From an uncultured Clostridia bacterium (GTDB taxonomy: Bacteria; Bacillota; Clostridia; Christensenellales; Borkfalkiaceae), in NCBI GenBank assembly GCA_947572415.1, contig CANPBT010000012.1, positions 1-42,038 of the forward strand: 42,038 bases of DNA, read 5' to 3'. The notes under the pieces were generated by a model. It saw nothing but the letters and a program-made list of their open reading frames with translations. It searched no databases and had not been told where the DNA came from. Each line of letters begins with the position of its first letter. Position 1 is the stretch's first letter. Shown piece after piece: positions 14,795 through 23,959 of this stretch. The translations under genes and the position numbers were made by a program.

Positions 14795-15343
14795 ATGTCG
14801 AGAATAGGTAAATTACCCGTAGCGATTCCCGCAGGCGTTACCATCACGTTCGAAAACGGACTTTTAACCGTCAAGGGCGCGAAGGGCACGCTTACGCAAC
14901 AAGTCAAAGGCGAAATCGACATCAAGGTCGAAGGCGCCGAAGCCAACGTAGTTACGACGGGCACTGCGTCCGACACGAACGCAAAGCACGGCCTGTACCG
15001 CGCGCTTCTGCACAATATGGTAGTGGGCGTAACCGAAGGCTTCAAAAAGACGCTTAAAGTAAACGGCGTCGGCTGGAAGGTTGCAAAGCAGGGCAACAAA
15101 GTCGTAATGAACATCGGCTTTTCGCACCCCGTCGACTTCCCCGAACCCGCGGGCGTCAAGCTCGAATGCCCGTCTGTAAACGAAATAGTCGTTTCGGGCA
15201 TCGATAAGACCCTCGTAGGGCAGACCGCCGCGAATATCCGCAAACTGAGAGTTCCCGAACCTTACCACGGTTACGGCATCGCTTACAGCGACGAAGTTAT
15301 CGAGAGGAAGGAAGGCAAGACGGGAGGCAAAGGCAAGAAGTAA
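14795..15343 (+). CDS. rplF: 50S ribosomal protein L6
   Basis: A 182-residue L6 near the factor-binding site. It has two similar domains; visible marks are SRIGKLPVAIPAGV at the start, VNGVGWKVAKQGN in the middle and AANIRKLRVPEPYHGYGIAY at the end. The AAGGAGG at 14779-14785 overlaps the rpsH stop. A family 2 repeat follows. Confidence 0.98.
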   Translation: MSRIGKLPVAIPAGVTITFENGLLTVKGAKGTLTQQVKGEIDIKVEGAEANVVTTGTASDTNAKHGLYRALLHNMVVGVTEGFKKTLKVNGVGWKVAKQGNKVVMNIGFSHPVDFPEPAGVKLECPSVNEIVVSGIDKTLVGQTAANIRKLRVPEPYHGYGIAYSDEVIERKEGKTGGKGKK

Positions 15344-15361
15344 TTCTTGAAAAGCATTTAT

Positions 15362-15455
15362 CACGCATTACGGCGTCGTGCTTACGGTTTGTTTTCGGTT
15401 ATGTACTATTTGTACACGCCCTCAACAAATCCGCACACTCCTTGTATTGCGCGCA
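15362..15455. repeat. Palindromic repeat, family 2, copy B (between rplF and rplR)
   Basis: A hairpin with stem GGTTTGTT (15386-15393) against AACAAATCC (15424-15432) and tip TGTAC-TATTT-GTACA (15402-15416). It shares segment order with the element at 12535. It fills most of the 154-base rplF-rplR gap; the rplR ribosome binding site AAGGAGA follows at 15484. Confidence 0.65.
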
Positions 15456-15497
15456 ACTGCTTTCCAAGTAAGGTTTTGCCTGTAAGGAGAATCAATC

Positions 15498-15884
15498 ATG
15501 ATTAAGAAAATCGATAAAAACGAAGAAAGGCAGCGCCGCCACGCCAGAGTCAGGAAAAAGGTCAACGGCGTAAGAAAGGTGAACGGCACGGCGGAAGCTC
15601 CCCGTATCAGCGTATACAGAAGCCTTAACCATATCTATGTTCAGATCATCGACGACGCGAAGGGCGTAACGCTCTGCTCGGCTTCCACGATGGAAAAGGA
15701 AATCAAAGCCGAAATCAAGGATATGAGCAAGACGGAAGCGGCTAAAATCGTAGGCAAAAAGGCGGCGGAAAAAGCGCTTGAAAAGGGCGTTAAGCAAGCC
15801 GTGTTCGACAGGGGCGGTTACCTCTACACGGGTCGCGTGCAGGCGGTAGCGGACGGCGCAAGAGAAGCCGGACTGAATTTCTAA
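15498..15884 (+). CDS. rplR: 50S ribosomal protein L18
   Basis: A 128-residue L18 that anchors 5S rRNA. The conserved parts are [29 protein letters not shown] and the C-terminal [20 protein letters not shown]. The first ten residues are Lys/Asp/Glu rich. It starts after the family 2 repeat. Confidence 0.98.
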   Translation: MIKKIDKNEERQRRHARVRKKVNGVRKVNGTAEAPRISVYRSLNHIYVQIIDDAKGVTLCSASTMEKEIKAEIKDMSKTEAAKIVGKKAAEKALEKGVKQAVFDRGGYLYTGRVQAVADGAREAGLNF

Positions 15885-15894
15885 GGAGCTTATT

Positions 15895-16428
15895 ATGGAA
15901 GAAAAGAAAGAAAGACCCGCAAGAAGAGATAATAGAAGAAGGCAAGAGGACGACGGCTTAATCAAAAAGCTTATCCAGGTCAACAGAGTTTCCAAAACCG
16001 TAAAAGGCGGCAGAAATATGCGCTTTGCGGCTCTTGTAGTCGTCGGCGACGGTAAAGGCTCGGTAGGCTACGGAATGGGCAAAAGCAAGGAAGTCCCCGA
16101 AGCTATCGAAAAGGCTACCGCGCAGGCTAAAAAGAACATGCGCAAGGTAAGCCTTAAAGGCACTTCCATTCCTCATACCGTAACGGGCGTGTTCGGCAGA
16201 GGCTCCGTGCTTATGATGCCCGCGTCGGAAGGTACCGGCGTTATCGCGGGCGGCCCCGTACGTGCGGTTATGGAAGCGGCGGGCGTCAAAGACGTAAGAA
16301 CAAAATCCCACGGCACTTCCAACCCCATAAACTGCGTAAAGGCCGCCGTTTACGGCTTATTCGGACTTATGTCCCCCGAAGACGTTGCGCTTGCACGCGG
16401 TAAGAGCGTTGAAGAGCTGACTGTATAA
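15895..16428 (+). CDS. rpsE: 30S ribosomal protein S5
   Basis: A 177-residue S5 involved in decoding fidelity. A 24-residue Arg/Lys/Glu-rich leader precedes the conserved [20 protein letters not shown] dsRNA-binding region. [18 protein letters not shown] and [15 protein letters not shown] follow. RBS AAGGAG at 15883-15888 overlaps the rplR stop. Confidence 0.98.
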   Translation: MEEKKERPARRDNRRRQEDDGLIKKLIQVNRVSKTVKGGRNMRFAALVVVGDGKGSVGYGMGKSKEVPEAIEKATAQAKKNMRKVSLKGTSIPHTVTGVFGRGSVLMMPASEGTGVIAGGPVRAVMEAAGVKDVRTKSHGTSNPINCVKAAVYGLFGLMSPEDVALARGKSVEELTV

Positions 16429-16440
16429 CGGAGGTAAGTC

Positions 16441-16620
16441 ATGATAAAGGTTACGTTAATTAAAAGCGCTTCCAACGAAATCAAAACGGTAAAAGCTACC
16501 GTCGAAGCGTTGGGGCTCAAAAAAATAGGACAATCCAAGACCTTTGAAGAAACCCCCGCAATTTTAGGTCAGGTCAAAAAGGTCGGATACCTTCTCAAAA
16601 CGGAAAAGGTAGGAGAGTAA
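16441..16620 (+). CDS. rpmD: 50S ribosomal protein L30
   Basis: A 59-residue bacterial-type L30: MIKVTLIKSASN, then the typical VEALGLKKIGQSKTFEETPA and a VKKVGYLLKTE end. RBS CGGAGGT at 16429-16435. Its place between rpsE and rplO is the standard one in the spc operon, which confirms a very short gene. Confidence 0.97.
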   Translation: MIKVTLIKSASNEIKTVKATVEALGLKKIGQSKTFEETPAILGQVKKVGYLLKTEKVGE

Positions 16621-16623
16621 AAA

Positions 16624-17073
16624 ATGAGAGTCGATACATTATCGCCCGCAGAGGGCGCAACTTCCCGCGTTAAAAGACTCGGCAGAGGTATAGGTTCCGG
16701 TCACGGCAAAACCTGCTGTAAAGGTCATAAAGGTCAGTGGGCGCGTTCGGGCGGCGGCGTCCGTCCCGGTTTCGAGGGCGGGCAGATGCCCCTTGCAAGG
16801 CGCGTACCCAAACGCGGATTCCACAATAAGTGGGCAAAGGAATACACAATAGTCAATTTAAGCCAGCTTGAAAAGCTTCCTAAGGGCACGGTAGTCGATT
16901 TCGATTACGTTGCCGAGCACAGCCTCGCCAAGGAAGTAAAAAATTCGGCGGGATTAAAGATACTCGGCACGGGCGAGCTCAAAGTCGCGCTTACCGTTAA
17001 AGCCGCTAAATTTTCGGAAAGCGCCAAGGCCGCTATCGAAAAGGCCGGCGGTACCGCAGAAATAGCGGAATAA
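16624..17073 (+). CDS. rplO: 50S ribosomal protein L15
   Basis: A 149-residue L15, a late-assembly 50S protein. The Gly-rich arm GRGIGSGHGKTCCKGHKGQ includes two adjacent cysteines where other residues are common. The compact C-terminal domain (LKILGTGELKVALTVKAAKF) is the part mimicked by the gene at 3-1094. A 7-bp hairpin CGCACGG-TTA-CCGTGCG (17081-17097) follows, before secY. Confidence 0.98.
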   Translation: MRVDTLSPAEGATSRVKRLGRGIGSGHGKTCCKGHKGQWARSGGGVRPGFEGGQMPLARRVPKRGFHNKWAKEYTIVNLSQLEKLPKGTVVDFDYVAEHSLAKEVKNSAGLKILGTGELKVALTVKAAKFSESAKAAIEKAGGTAEIAE

Positions 17074-17111
17074 AGACCCCCGCACGGTTACCGTGCGATT
17101 GAGAGGCAATA

Positions 17112-18464
17112 ATGTTTGAAACAATTAAAAACTGTTTTAAAGTTAAGGAAATAAGGAAAAAAATCTGGATAACTCTCGGGCTTTTGCTTATTTTCAGACT
17201 CGGTTGCTATATTCCCGTACCGGGCATAACCGTTTCTACTTTCAAGACGGAAATAGAAAGCAACAGCTTTCTCGGAATATTATCGAGCATAACGGGCGGC
17301 TCGCTTGCAAACGCAACTTTGTTTGCGCTGGGCATCAGCCCCTATATCAACGCGTCGATTATCATTCAGCTTTTAACCGTTGGTATCCCCGCGCTGGAAA
17401 GACTTTCCAAGCAGGGTGAAGACGGCAGAAAGAAAATCGCGCAGATAACCCGCTACGTAACCATCGCCCTTGCAATCGCGCAGGCGGTAGGTATCGTCGT
17501 AAACTTCGGCGTTCAGAGCGACTCTATAAAGACCGTGCTTTTCGGCGGGCTTTATATCAGCGAAACGGCCGCGCTCTGGATTGCGGGTATTTTCCTCACG
17601 GTAGTCTATACCGCGGGCGCAATGCTCGTTATGTGGCTGGGCGAAAGAATTACCGAATACGGTATTTCCAACGGTATATCGCTTATTATCTTTATAGGTA
17701 TCATATCCACCGCAGGCCTTACCATTGTTGCTAAATTCGTAGACGTATTCTCGGGTAAGCCCGAAGTACTGTGGGAGCTTTTGGGCTTCTCTATACTTAC
17801 GGTGCTCGAATTCACCGCAATCGTTGCGGTCGACTTGTCCGAAAGGAGAATTCCCGTCCAGTACGCCAAGCAGGTCAAGGGCAGAAGAATGTACGGCGGT
17901 CAGTCGTCGAACATTCCTATGCGAATAGCCGGCTCGGGCGTTATGCCTTTGATTTTCGCGTTCGCGCTTATCTCTTTCCCCCAGATGATTATAAGTCTGT
18001 TCTGGCCGGATTCGGGCGCGGCGACGGGCATTACGAACTGGTTCTCGGGCGCTTCGCCTTACTGGTACGGTCAGCTCATATATATGGTTACGCTGTGTCT
18101 GCTCATTTTCGCTTTTGCGTTCTTCTATCAGTCGATGCAGTTCAACCCCGAAGACGTATCAAAAACCATTCAGCAGAACGGCGGCTTTATTCAGGGTATA
18201 CGCCCCGGCAAGCCCACTGCGGATTATCTTAAAAAGATATCGAACAGAATTACCCTTTTCGGCGCGATTTATCTTTCGCTGGTTGCGTTTATCCCCTCTA
18301 TACTCTCTATGATAGTTACGGGGCTCAACCTCGCTTCGGATACGGCGCTTCTGTCGGTATTCTCGACAACGGGTATCCTGATCGTCGTTTCGGTTGCGCT
18401 AGAACTCGACAAGCAGCTCGAATCGCAGCTGATGATGAAGAACTATAAGGGCTTCTTGAAATAA
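17112..18464 (+). CDS. secY: Protein translocase subunit SecY
   Basis: A 450-residue SecY, the channel of the SecYEG translocon in the cytoplasmic membrane. Ten hydrophobic segments are evident. Family signatures seen include GCYIPVPGI, ITGGSLANATLFALGISPYI with the INASIIIQLL segment, RRIPVQYAKQ and FNPEDVSKTIQQNGGFIQGI in the cytosolic loop. It is preceded by GAGAGG. Position after rplO is the usual one, coupling ribosome supply to secretion capacity. Confidence 0.98.
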   Translation: MFETIKNCFKVKEIRKKIWITLGLLLIFRLGCYIPVPGITVSTFKTEIESNSFLGILSSITGGSLANATLFALGISPYINASIIIQLLTVGIPALERLSKQGEDGRKKIAQITRYVTIALAIAQAVGIVVNFGVQSDSIKTVLFGGLYISETAALWIAGIFLTVVYTAGAMLVMWLGERITEYGISNGISLIIFIGIISTAGLTIVAKFVDVFSGKPEVLWELLGFSILTVLEFTAIVAVDLSERRIPVQYAKQVKGRRMYGGQSSNIPMRIAGSGVMPLIFAFALISFPQMIISLFWPDSGAATGITNWFSGASPYWYGQLIYMVTLCLLIFAFAFFYQSMQFNPEDVSKTIQQNGGFIQGIRPGKPTADYLKKISNRITLFGAIYLSLVAFIPSILSMIVTGLNLASDTALLSVFSTTGILIVVSVALELDKQLESQLMMKNYKGFLK

Positions 18465-18498
18465 AAACGCATAAAAGCGTCGCATTGTGAGGAATTTT

Positions 18499-19128
18499 AT
18501 GAAACTGATATTACTCGGCGCTCCGGGCGCAGGAAAGGGAACGCAGGCAACGAGAATAGCCGAAAAATACGGCGTTATCCATATTTCCACGGGCGATATT
18601 TTCCGTGCCAACATCAAGGGCGGTACGGAAATAGGCAAGCTTGCAAAGTCGTATATCGACGCGGGCAAGCTCGTCCCCGATTCGCTTACCTGCGATATCG
18701 TTAAGGACAGACTCGAAAAGGACGACGTCAAGGTCGGCTACCTTCTCGACGGATTCCCCCGCAGCCTTTATCAGGCTGAAGAGCTGTCGAAGTTCGCGGA
18801 TATCGATTTGTGCCTCAATTTCGAGGTCGACACCGCGCTTATTATGGACAGAATCTGCGGCAGACGCGTCTGCGCCTGCGGCGAGAGCTACCACGTATCG
18901 ACGCTCGGCGGCAAGACGACCTGCGCAAAATGCGGCGGCGAGCTGTATCAGCGCGAGGACGATAACCCCGAAACGGTAAAGGCAAGGCTGGATACTTACA
19001 ACGTAATGACCGCGCCGCTTATCGCTTACTATGCTGCGCAGAATAAACTTGCGACCGTAGTCTGCGGGACGAAAACTCCCGACGAAGTATTCGAAGCGGT
19101 CTGCGAAGTTCTGGATAAACTCAATTAA
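18499..19128 (+). CDS. adk: Adenylate kinase with Cys-rich LID
   Basis: A 209-residue kinase converting ATP and AMP to two ADP in the cytosol. P-loop GAPGAGKGT at residues 7-15, the AMP-binding STGDIFR and DGFPRSLYQAEEL are visible. The LID has four cysteines, 125, 127, 142 and 145, as in zinc-bearing adenylate kinases, but the first pair is CxC rather than the usual CxxC, so the metal geometry may differ. ATG 18499 gives the standard MKLILLGAPG start with GAGG six bases upstream; a GTG at 18487 would overlap the SD. Its stop overlaps the map start by one base. Confidence 0.97.
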   Translation: MKLILLGAPGAGKGTQATRIAEKYGVIHISTGDIFRANIKGGTEIGKLAKSYIDAGKLVPDSLTCDIVKDRLEKDDVKVGYLLDGFPRSLYQAEELSKFADIDLCLNFEVDTALIMDRICGRRVCACGESYHVSTLGGKTTCAKCGGELYQREDDNPETVKARLDTYNVMTAPLIAYYAAQNKLATVVCGTKTPDEVFEAVCEVLDKLN

Positions 19129-19874
19129 TGATTACAATCAAAAACGAACGTGAAATCGCTCTGATGCGCGAAAGCTGTCGTATCGTAAAGGAAACGCTTG
19201 AATTCGTCGGTAAAAATATCCGCGCGGGTATGACCACGAAGGAAGTGGACGAACTCGTTTACAGATACATAACCTCCTGCGGTGCGTATCCGTCGGAGCT
19301 CGGCTACGAGGGTTATCCCGCCAGCTCCTGCGTGTCGGTAAACGAAGTGGTCGTTCACGGCGTCCCCGGCGACAGGGTGCTTCTGGACGGCGATATCGTA
19401 AGCGTCGACATCACTGCGGAAAAGAACGGCTTTCACGGCGACGCATGCCGCACGTTTTTAATCGGAAACGTTTCCGAAGAGAAAAAGCGGCTTGTAAAAG
19501 TCACGGAGGAGTGCTTTTTCAAGGCTGTCGAAGGCTTGCAGGCGGGCGTCCCTCTGTACGATATAGGCTACAAAGTGCAGGCGCACGCGGAGGCGAACGG
19601 CTATTCGGTGGTGCGCGCGCTGACGGGGCACGGTATCGGCAGGGAAATGCACGAGGATCCGTCCGTACCGAATTACGGTAAAAAGGGCACGGGCATGCGG
19701 CTTAAAGCGGGAATGACAATCTGTATCGAGCCCATGATTAATACGGGCACTTTCAAGGTCAATTTCAACCGCGCCGACGGCTGGACGGTCACCACTGCGG
19801 ACAATATGCCCGCGGCGCACTACGAAAACACCGTACTTATAAAAGAAGACGGAGTGGAAATATTGACTTTATGA
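19128..19874 (+). CDS. map: Type I methionine aminopeptidase
   Basis: A 248-residue enzyme that removes the N-terminal methionine from new proteins. All five metal ligands are present: Asp94, Asp105, His168, Glu201 and Glu233, with substrate-binding His79. No N-terminal zinc-finger or SH3 extension, so it is the basic type Ia form. The last codons overlap the next gene by four bases (ATGA). Confidence 0.98.
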   Translation: MITIKNEREIALMRESCRIVKETLEFVGKNIRAGMTTKEVDELVYRYITSCGAYPSELGYEGYPASSCVSVNEVVVHGVPGDRVLLDGDIVSVDITAEKNGFHGDACRTFLIGNVSEEKKRLVKVTEECFFKAVEGLQAGVPLYDIGYKVQAHAEANGYSVVRALTGHGIGREMHEDPSVPNYGKKGTGMRLKAGMTICIEPMINTGTFKVNFNRADGWTVTTADNMPAAHYENTVLIKEDGVEILTL

Positions 19875-20167
19875 AAGTAAAAATACCTGTCATAGGCGGT
19901 ATCTGCCAGAGCACGCAGGGCAGAGATAAAGGCAGATATTATCTGATTAATAATATATATCCCGATAACGCCGTAGGCGTTGTCGACGGCAACTTCAAAA
20001 AGTTTGTCAACCCCAAAAAAAAGAATTTAAAGCATTTGCGGCTTTTGCCCGAAAAGGCTGAAACCATCGCCGCAAAACTTGTCGACGGAAGCAAGGTTTT
20101 CGACTCGGAAGTTTATTCCGTGCTGAGAATTTACAACAATCCGCCGCAGGAAGAAAATAAACAATAG
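19871..20167 (+). CDS. KOW-type RNA-binding protein (L14e-like)
   Basis: A 98-residue basic protein found between map and infA in many Firmicutes. The first 50 residues form a KOW/SH3-like barrel, as in archaeal and eukaryotic L14e: IGGICQSTQGRDKGRYYLIN, VGVVDGNFKKFVNPKKKNLKH. The second half is likely helical. Its role is not established; the context suggests ribosome binding or assembly. It overlaps map by four bases, so the two are coupled. Confidence 0.85.
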   Translation: MKVKIPVIGGICQSTQGRDKGRYYLINNIYPDNAVGVVDGNFKKFVNPKKKNLKHLRLLPEKAETIAAKLVDGSKVFDSEVYSVLRIYNNPPQEENKQ

Positions 20168-20188
20168 AGTGCGTTATCAAGGAGTTTT

Positions 20189-20410
20189 ATGTCAAAAAAC
20201 GACGTAATCGAAGCAGAGGGCAAAGTTATCGAATGTTTGCCCAACGCAAATTTCAAAGTCAAGCTGTCAAACGGCTACGTTATAACCGCTTATATTTCGG
20301 GTAAGCTCCGTATGAACTATATCCGTATTATCGAGGGTGACAACGTGAAACTCGAAATGAGTCCGTACGATTTGACGAAGGGACGCATTGTCTGGCGCAG
20401 TAAAAACTAA
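20189..20410 (+). CDS. infA: Translation initiation factor IF-1
   Basis: A 73-residue OB-fold factor that occupies the 30S A-site during initiation. Conserved marks: [40 protein letters not shown] and [13 protein letters not shown]. The AAGGAGTTTT site is at 20179-20188. Confidence 0.98.
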   Translation: MSKNDVIEAEGKVIECLPNANFKVKLSNGYVITAYISGKLRMNYIRIIEGDNVKLEMSPYDLTKGRIVWRSKN

Positions 20411-20477
20411 AAGACGCGTATTTGCGGCAAAAATGAAAATCACGGCAAAGTTAAATTTGTCTGAAAGGAGATTTATT

Positions 20478-20594
20478 ATGAAAGTTAGACCTTCCGTAAA
20501 GCCTATGTGCGATAAATGCAAAGTAATTAAAAGAAACGGCAAAGTAATGGTAATCTGTTCGAAGAACAAGAACCATAAACAGCGTCAGGGCTAA
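20478..20594 (+). CDS. rpmJ: 50S ribosomal protein L36, zinc type
   Basis: A 38-residue L36 with zinc ligands Cys11, Cys14, Cys27 and His33 in the frame [15 protein letters not shown]. The usual length is 37; one extra residue lies between Cys27 and the histidine (CSKNKNHKQ). RBS GAAAGGAG at 20463-20470. A family 1 repeat follows and separates it from rpsM. Confidence 0.97.
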   Translation: MKVRPSVKPMCDKCKVIKRNGKVMVICSKNKNHKQRQG

Positions 20595-20616
20595 ATAATA
20601 ATTTGACCGCACTTAA

Positions 20617-20743
20617 GCCTTCCCCTTTGGGGAAGGTGTCCCGTAGCTTGCGCAAGGGACGGATGAGGTTGCGGTTTAAATCAATTTCCTCATCCGACAT
20701 TACCCTATTCTTCGGTAATGCCACCTTCCCCAAAGGGGAAGGC
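20617..20743. repeat. Palindromic intergenic repeat, family 1, copy 2 (between rpmJ and rpsM)
   Basis: A 127-bp element bounded by CCTTCCCCTTTGGGGAAGG and CCTTCCCCAAAGGGGAAGG. Inside are GTCCC / GGGAC, GGATGAGGTTG / CAA...CCTCATCC and TTACC / GGTAA pairs. It fills half of the 275-base gap, and the rest (20744-20869) shows only the CGGAGG site for rpsM. No promoter that I can defend is visible in the gap. Confidence 0.85.
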
Positions 20744-20869
20744 AACAACAGTGTAAGAAAATAATTTCGGGCATGCTTTCCGCCTCATTCCAAATTTTCG
20801 GGCGGCGGGTATGTTTCGGTTCACATACAAAAAATACACATTTAAAATTTAACGGAGGAATTAAATCGT

Positions 20870-21244
20870 ATGGCACGTATTGCCGGTGTAGATTTACCCA
20901 GAGAAAAGAGGATAGAAATAGGGCTCACCTATATCTACGGTATCGGTTTGAAAACTTCCCAGAAAATACTCGCGGCGACGGGCATTGACCCCGATACGAG
21001 AGTTAAGGATCTGGATGAAACCACCGTATCCAAACTGAGAGAATATATCGACCACAATTACAGGGTCGAAGGCGAGCTTCGCAGCGAAGTATCGCTCAAC
21101 ATCAAGAGATTAATGGAAATCGGATGCTATCGCGGTATCCGTCACAGAAAGGGTCTGCCCGTTCGCGGACAGTCCACCAAAACCAATGCGAGGACGAGGA
21201 AAGGCCCCCGCCGCACGGTTGCGAAGAAGAAGGGAGCGAAGTAA
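20870..21244 (+). CDS. rpsM: 30S ribosomal protein S13
   Basis: A 124-residue S13 of the 30S head, contacting tRNAs and forming a subunit bridge. It starts [20 protein letters not shown] and ends with the standard [19 protein letters not shown] and basic tail. RBS CGGAGGAA at 20853-20860. Confidence 0.98.
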   Translation: MARIAGVDLPREKRIEIGLTYIYGIGLKTSQKILAATGIDPDTRVKDLDETTVSKLREYIDHNYRVEGELRSEVSLNIKRLMEIGCYRGIRHRKGLPVRGQSTKTNARTRKGPRRTVAKKKGAK

Positions 21245-21255
21245 GGAGGTAGAAT

Positions 21256-21660
21256 ATGGCAGCGACTAACAACAAAAAGCAAGGCGTTTCGAGAAAGCGC
21301 AGAGAGCTTAAAAAGGTTGATAAAGGTCAGGTACACATTCAGTCCACCTTTAACAACACTCTTGTCACGGTAACCGACGCGCAGGGCAACGTAATTTCCT
21401 GGTCGAGCGCGGGCAGCCTCAACTTCAAAGGTTCGAGGAAGGGCACGCCGTTTGCGGCGCAGATGGCCACCGAAACCGCGGTTAAAGCGGCAAAGGAGCA
21501 CGGGCTTCGCTCGGTAGAGGTTTACGTCAAAGGCCCCGGCGCGGGCAGAGAATCGGCTATAAGGGCAATAGGTGCGTGCGACGTTGAAATAACGCTTATT
21601 TCCGACGTTTCACCCGTACCCCACAACGGTTGCAGACCGCCCAAGCGCCGCAGAGTATAA
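21256..21660 (+). CDS. rpsK: 30S ribosomal protein S11
   Basis: A 134-residue S11 of the 30S platform near the E-site. Marks are [32 protein letters not shown] and the C-terminal [24 protein letters not shown] at 21244-21251 overlaps the rpsM stop. Confidence 0.98.
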   Translation: MAATNNKKQGVSRKRRELKKVDKGQVHIQSTFNNTLVTVTDAQGNVISWSSAGSLNFKGSRKGTPFAAQMATETAVKAAKEHGLRSVEVYVKGPGAGRESAIRAIGACDVEITLISDVSPVPHNGCRPPKRRRV

Positions 21661-21679
21661 TCGGAGGTAGAAAAGAGAT

Positions 21680-22303
21680 ATGGCAACTTACAGAGAAGCA
21701 AAATGCCGTCTTTGCAGAAGAGAGGGCGGAAAGCTGTTTTTAAAGGGCGATAAATGTTACACGGGCAAGTGCCCGTTCGAAAAGAGACCCACTCCTCCCG
21801 GCGTACACGGCGCGGGCAGGAAAAAGGTTTCCGAATACGGTCAGCAGCTTCGCGAAAAGCAGAAGGTTAAGCGTATTTACGGCGTGCAGGAAGGCCAGTT
21901 CCGCGCATATTACGAAAAAGCGGACAGGATGAAAGGCATCACCGGTGAAAATATGCTGTCGTTGCTTGAAAGAAGGCTTGACAACGTAATTTTCCGTATG
22001 GGTATAGGCGCAAGCCGTTCACAGGCAAGGCAGCTTGTAAACCACGGTCATTTCCTCGTAAACGGTAAAAAGGTCAACATTCCTTCGTTTATCGTAAAGA
22101 CGGGCGACGTTATAACCGTTAAAGAAAGCAAAACTTCCAACAAATTCTTCGAAGCGTTGAAGGCGTCAAAAGCGGGCGTTATGCCCAAATGGCTTGAATT
22201 CAGCCCCGAAAAATTAGAGGGTAAAATTATATCGCTTCCCGCAAGAGACGATATCGACAGCCAGATTGCCGAACATATGATTGTCGAATTGTACTCCAAG
22301 TAA
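21680..22303 (+). CDS. rpsD: 30S ribosomal protein S4, Cys-containing type
   Basis: A 207-residue S4, a primary 16S rRNA binder at the mRNA entrance. The N-terminus carries Cys9, Cys12, Cys26 and Cys31, the zinc-type (C+) pattern. The S4 RNA-binding domain is seen as [20 protein letters not shown] and [17 protein letters not shown]. In E. coli S4 represses this segment; whether that applies here is unknown. Confidence 0.98.
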   Translation: MATYREAKCRLCRREGGKLFLKGDKCYTGKCPFEKRPTPPGVHGAGRKKVSEYGQQLREKQKVKRIYGVQEGQFRAYYEKADRMKGITGENMLSLLERRLDNVIFRMGIGASRSQARQLVNHGHFLVNGKKVNIPSFIVKTGDVITVKESKTSNKFFEALKASKAGVMPKWLEFSPEKLEGKIISLPARDDIDSQIAEHMIVELYSK

Positions 22304-22327
22304 TAATATCAATCAGGAGGTAGCAAA

Positions 22328-23281
22328 ATGATCGAAATGGATATGCCCAAAATCGAGGTGGAAGAAAGCGAAGACCAGTCGTACGCAAAGGTCGTCGTAG
22401 AACCGCTTGAAAAGGGCTTCGGTCTTACAATAGGCAACTGCCTTAGAAGAATACTGTTATCCGCGCTCCCCGGAGCGGCTGCACAGGGAATAAGATTTCT
22501 TGACGGAAGCGTCAAACATGAATTTTCAGCCGTAGCGGGCGTCAAAGAGGACGTAACGGAAATAATCCTCAACCTCAAAACGCTTGCAATAAAAACGAAA
22601 ATAACCGATAAAGATTACGTAAAAGTCGTTCACCTTTATAAGGAAGGGCCTTGCGAGGTCAGAGCGAGCGATATAACCGAGGACGCAGAAATCGAGATAA
22701 TCAACGGCGACCAGCATATATGCACCGTCGACGAGGGCGGCAAAATCGATATGGAAATAACAATCGGCCGCGGCAGGGGCTACAAAGGCGCCGACCACAC
22801 GAGGACGGAGCTTATCGATTATATTCCCATCGACTCGATTTATACGCCCGTCAAAAAGGTCAACTACTCGGTTGAAAACACCCGCGTAGGACAGAATACC
22901 GACTACGACAAGCTCACGCTCGAAATCTGGACGAACGGCGCGTTCAGCGCAAAGGAAATCGTTTCGCTTGCGGCTAAAATAATGCAGGACCATATTTCAC
23001 TGTTCGTCGACCTTTCCGAAAGCATTAAAGGGATGGATATCCTCGTCAAAAACGAGGACGACAAGCAACAGAAGATACTCGCAATGGCAATCGAGGAAAT
23101 GGATTTATCCGTTCGCTCCTACAATTGCTTGAAGCGGGCAAACATACACACCGTAGAAGACTTGACAAGAAAGACGGAAGACGAAATGCTTAAAGTAAGG
23201 AATTTGGGCAGAAAGTCTTTGGACGAGGTTATCTTGAAGCTTCAATCCTACGGATTATCACTTGCAAACAAGGAGGATTAA
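22328..23281 (+). CDS. rpoA: RNA polymerase alpha subunit
   Basis: A 317-residue alpha subunit. The N-terminal assembly domain has [20 protein letters not shown] and [10 protein letters not shown]. The C-terminal domain after residue ~245 shows [20 protein letters not shown] and [11 protein letters not shown], the helices that bind UP elements and activators. Its gap to rplQ is only four bases. Confidence 0.98.
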   Translation: MIEMDMPKIEVEESEDQSYAKVVVEPLEKGFGLTIGNCLRRILLSALPGAAAQGIRFLDGSVKHEFSAVAGVKEDVTEIILNLKTLAIKTKITDKDYVKVVHLYKEGPCEVRASDITEDAEIEIINGDQHICTVDEGGKIDMEITIGRGRGYKGADHTRTELIDYIPIDSIYTPVKKVNYSVENTRVGQNTDYDKLTLEIWTNGAFSAKEIVSLAAKIMQDHISLFVDLSESIKGMDILVKNEDDKQQKILAMAIEEMDLSVRSYNCLKRANIHTVEDLTRKTEDEMLKVRNLGRKSLDEVILKLQSYGLSLANKED

Positions 23282-23285
23282 TTAA

Positions 23286-23792
23286 ATGCCCGGTAAATTA
23301 GGAAGAACGACGGAACAAAGGCTTGCAATCTTACGCAATCAGGCTTCCGAACTGCTGTGGTACGGTAAGCTTACCACCACTGCGGCAAGAGCCAAGGAAT
23401 TGCAGCCCTACGTTGAAAAAATTATAACCAAAGCTATCAGGGTTTACGACGATAACGTCGAAGTCGAAGTAGTTAAAACAGATAAAAAGGGTAAAGAAGT
23501 AAAGTCCAAAGCCATAAAGGACAGCCCCAAAAAGCTTGCCGCGCGCCGCGCCATAATGGCTAAGCTCCGCGACTTGCAGGAAGTCAAGGCTTTCAGCGAA
23601 AAGAAATCCGACTTCAAGAAGAGGACTGCGGACATACAGCACCCCTTAATGGAAAAACTGTTTAACGAGGTTGCGCCCAAATATGCTCAGCGCGCGGAAG
23701 AGCTGGGTCAGGGCGGCGGTTATACCCGCATTTATCTTTTAGGCGCACGTCGCGGCGACGGCGCGGAAGAAGCGATAATAGAGTTGGTTTAA
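23286..23792 (+). CDS. rplQ: 50S ribosomal protein L17 with two insertions
   Basis: A 168-residue L17, against the usual ~115-130. The conserved start RNQASELLWYGKLTTTAARA and the end FNEVAPKYAQRAEEL..GGYTRI are intact. A Lys/Glu/Val-rich insert lies at about residues 53-85 and another at about 96-120. Both replace surface loops, so the core fold should be kept. Last gene of the alpha segment. Confidence 0.95.
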   Translation: MPGKLGRTTEQRLAILRNQASELLWYGKLTTTAARAKELQPYVEKIITKAIRVYDDNVEVEVVKTDKKGKEVKSKAIKDSPKKLAARRAIMAKLRDLQEVKAFSEKKSDFKKRTADIQHPLMEKLFNEVAPKYAQRAEELGQGGGYTRIYLLGARRGDGAEEAIIELV

Positions 23793-23801
23793 GCAATTTA
23801 A

Positions 23802-23831
23802 GCGGCGGCGTTAATTATTTAACGCCGCCGC
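23802..23831 (+). terminator. Hairpin at the end of the ribosomal cluster
   Basis: A perfect 13-bp stem GCGGCGGCGTTAA / TTAACGCCGCCGC with a four-base loop, ten bases past the rplQ stop. The T run after it is weak, so efficiency is uncertain, but no gene continues. Confidence 0.7.
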
Positions 23832-23900
23832 ATTGTCATAAAGTTTTGTATTTTAAATATAATATAAGGTAATTAATTTATATAAATTTTATCCCGTATG

Positions 23901-23928
23901 TTGACATATAATTTTTATATGTTATAAT
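23901..23928 (+). promoter_or_regulatory. Consensus promoter of the small membrane protein
   Basis: Perfect TTGACA (23901-23906) and TATAAT (23923-23928) boxes with a 16-base spacer, both in very AT-rich sequence. Confidence 0.85.
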
Positions 23929-23959
23929 ATAAGTATAAAATATAAAGGAGAGAACAATT

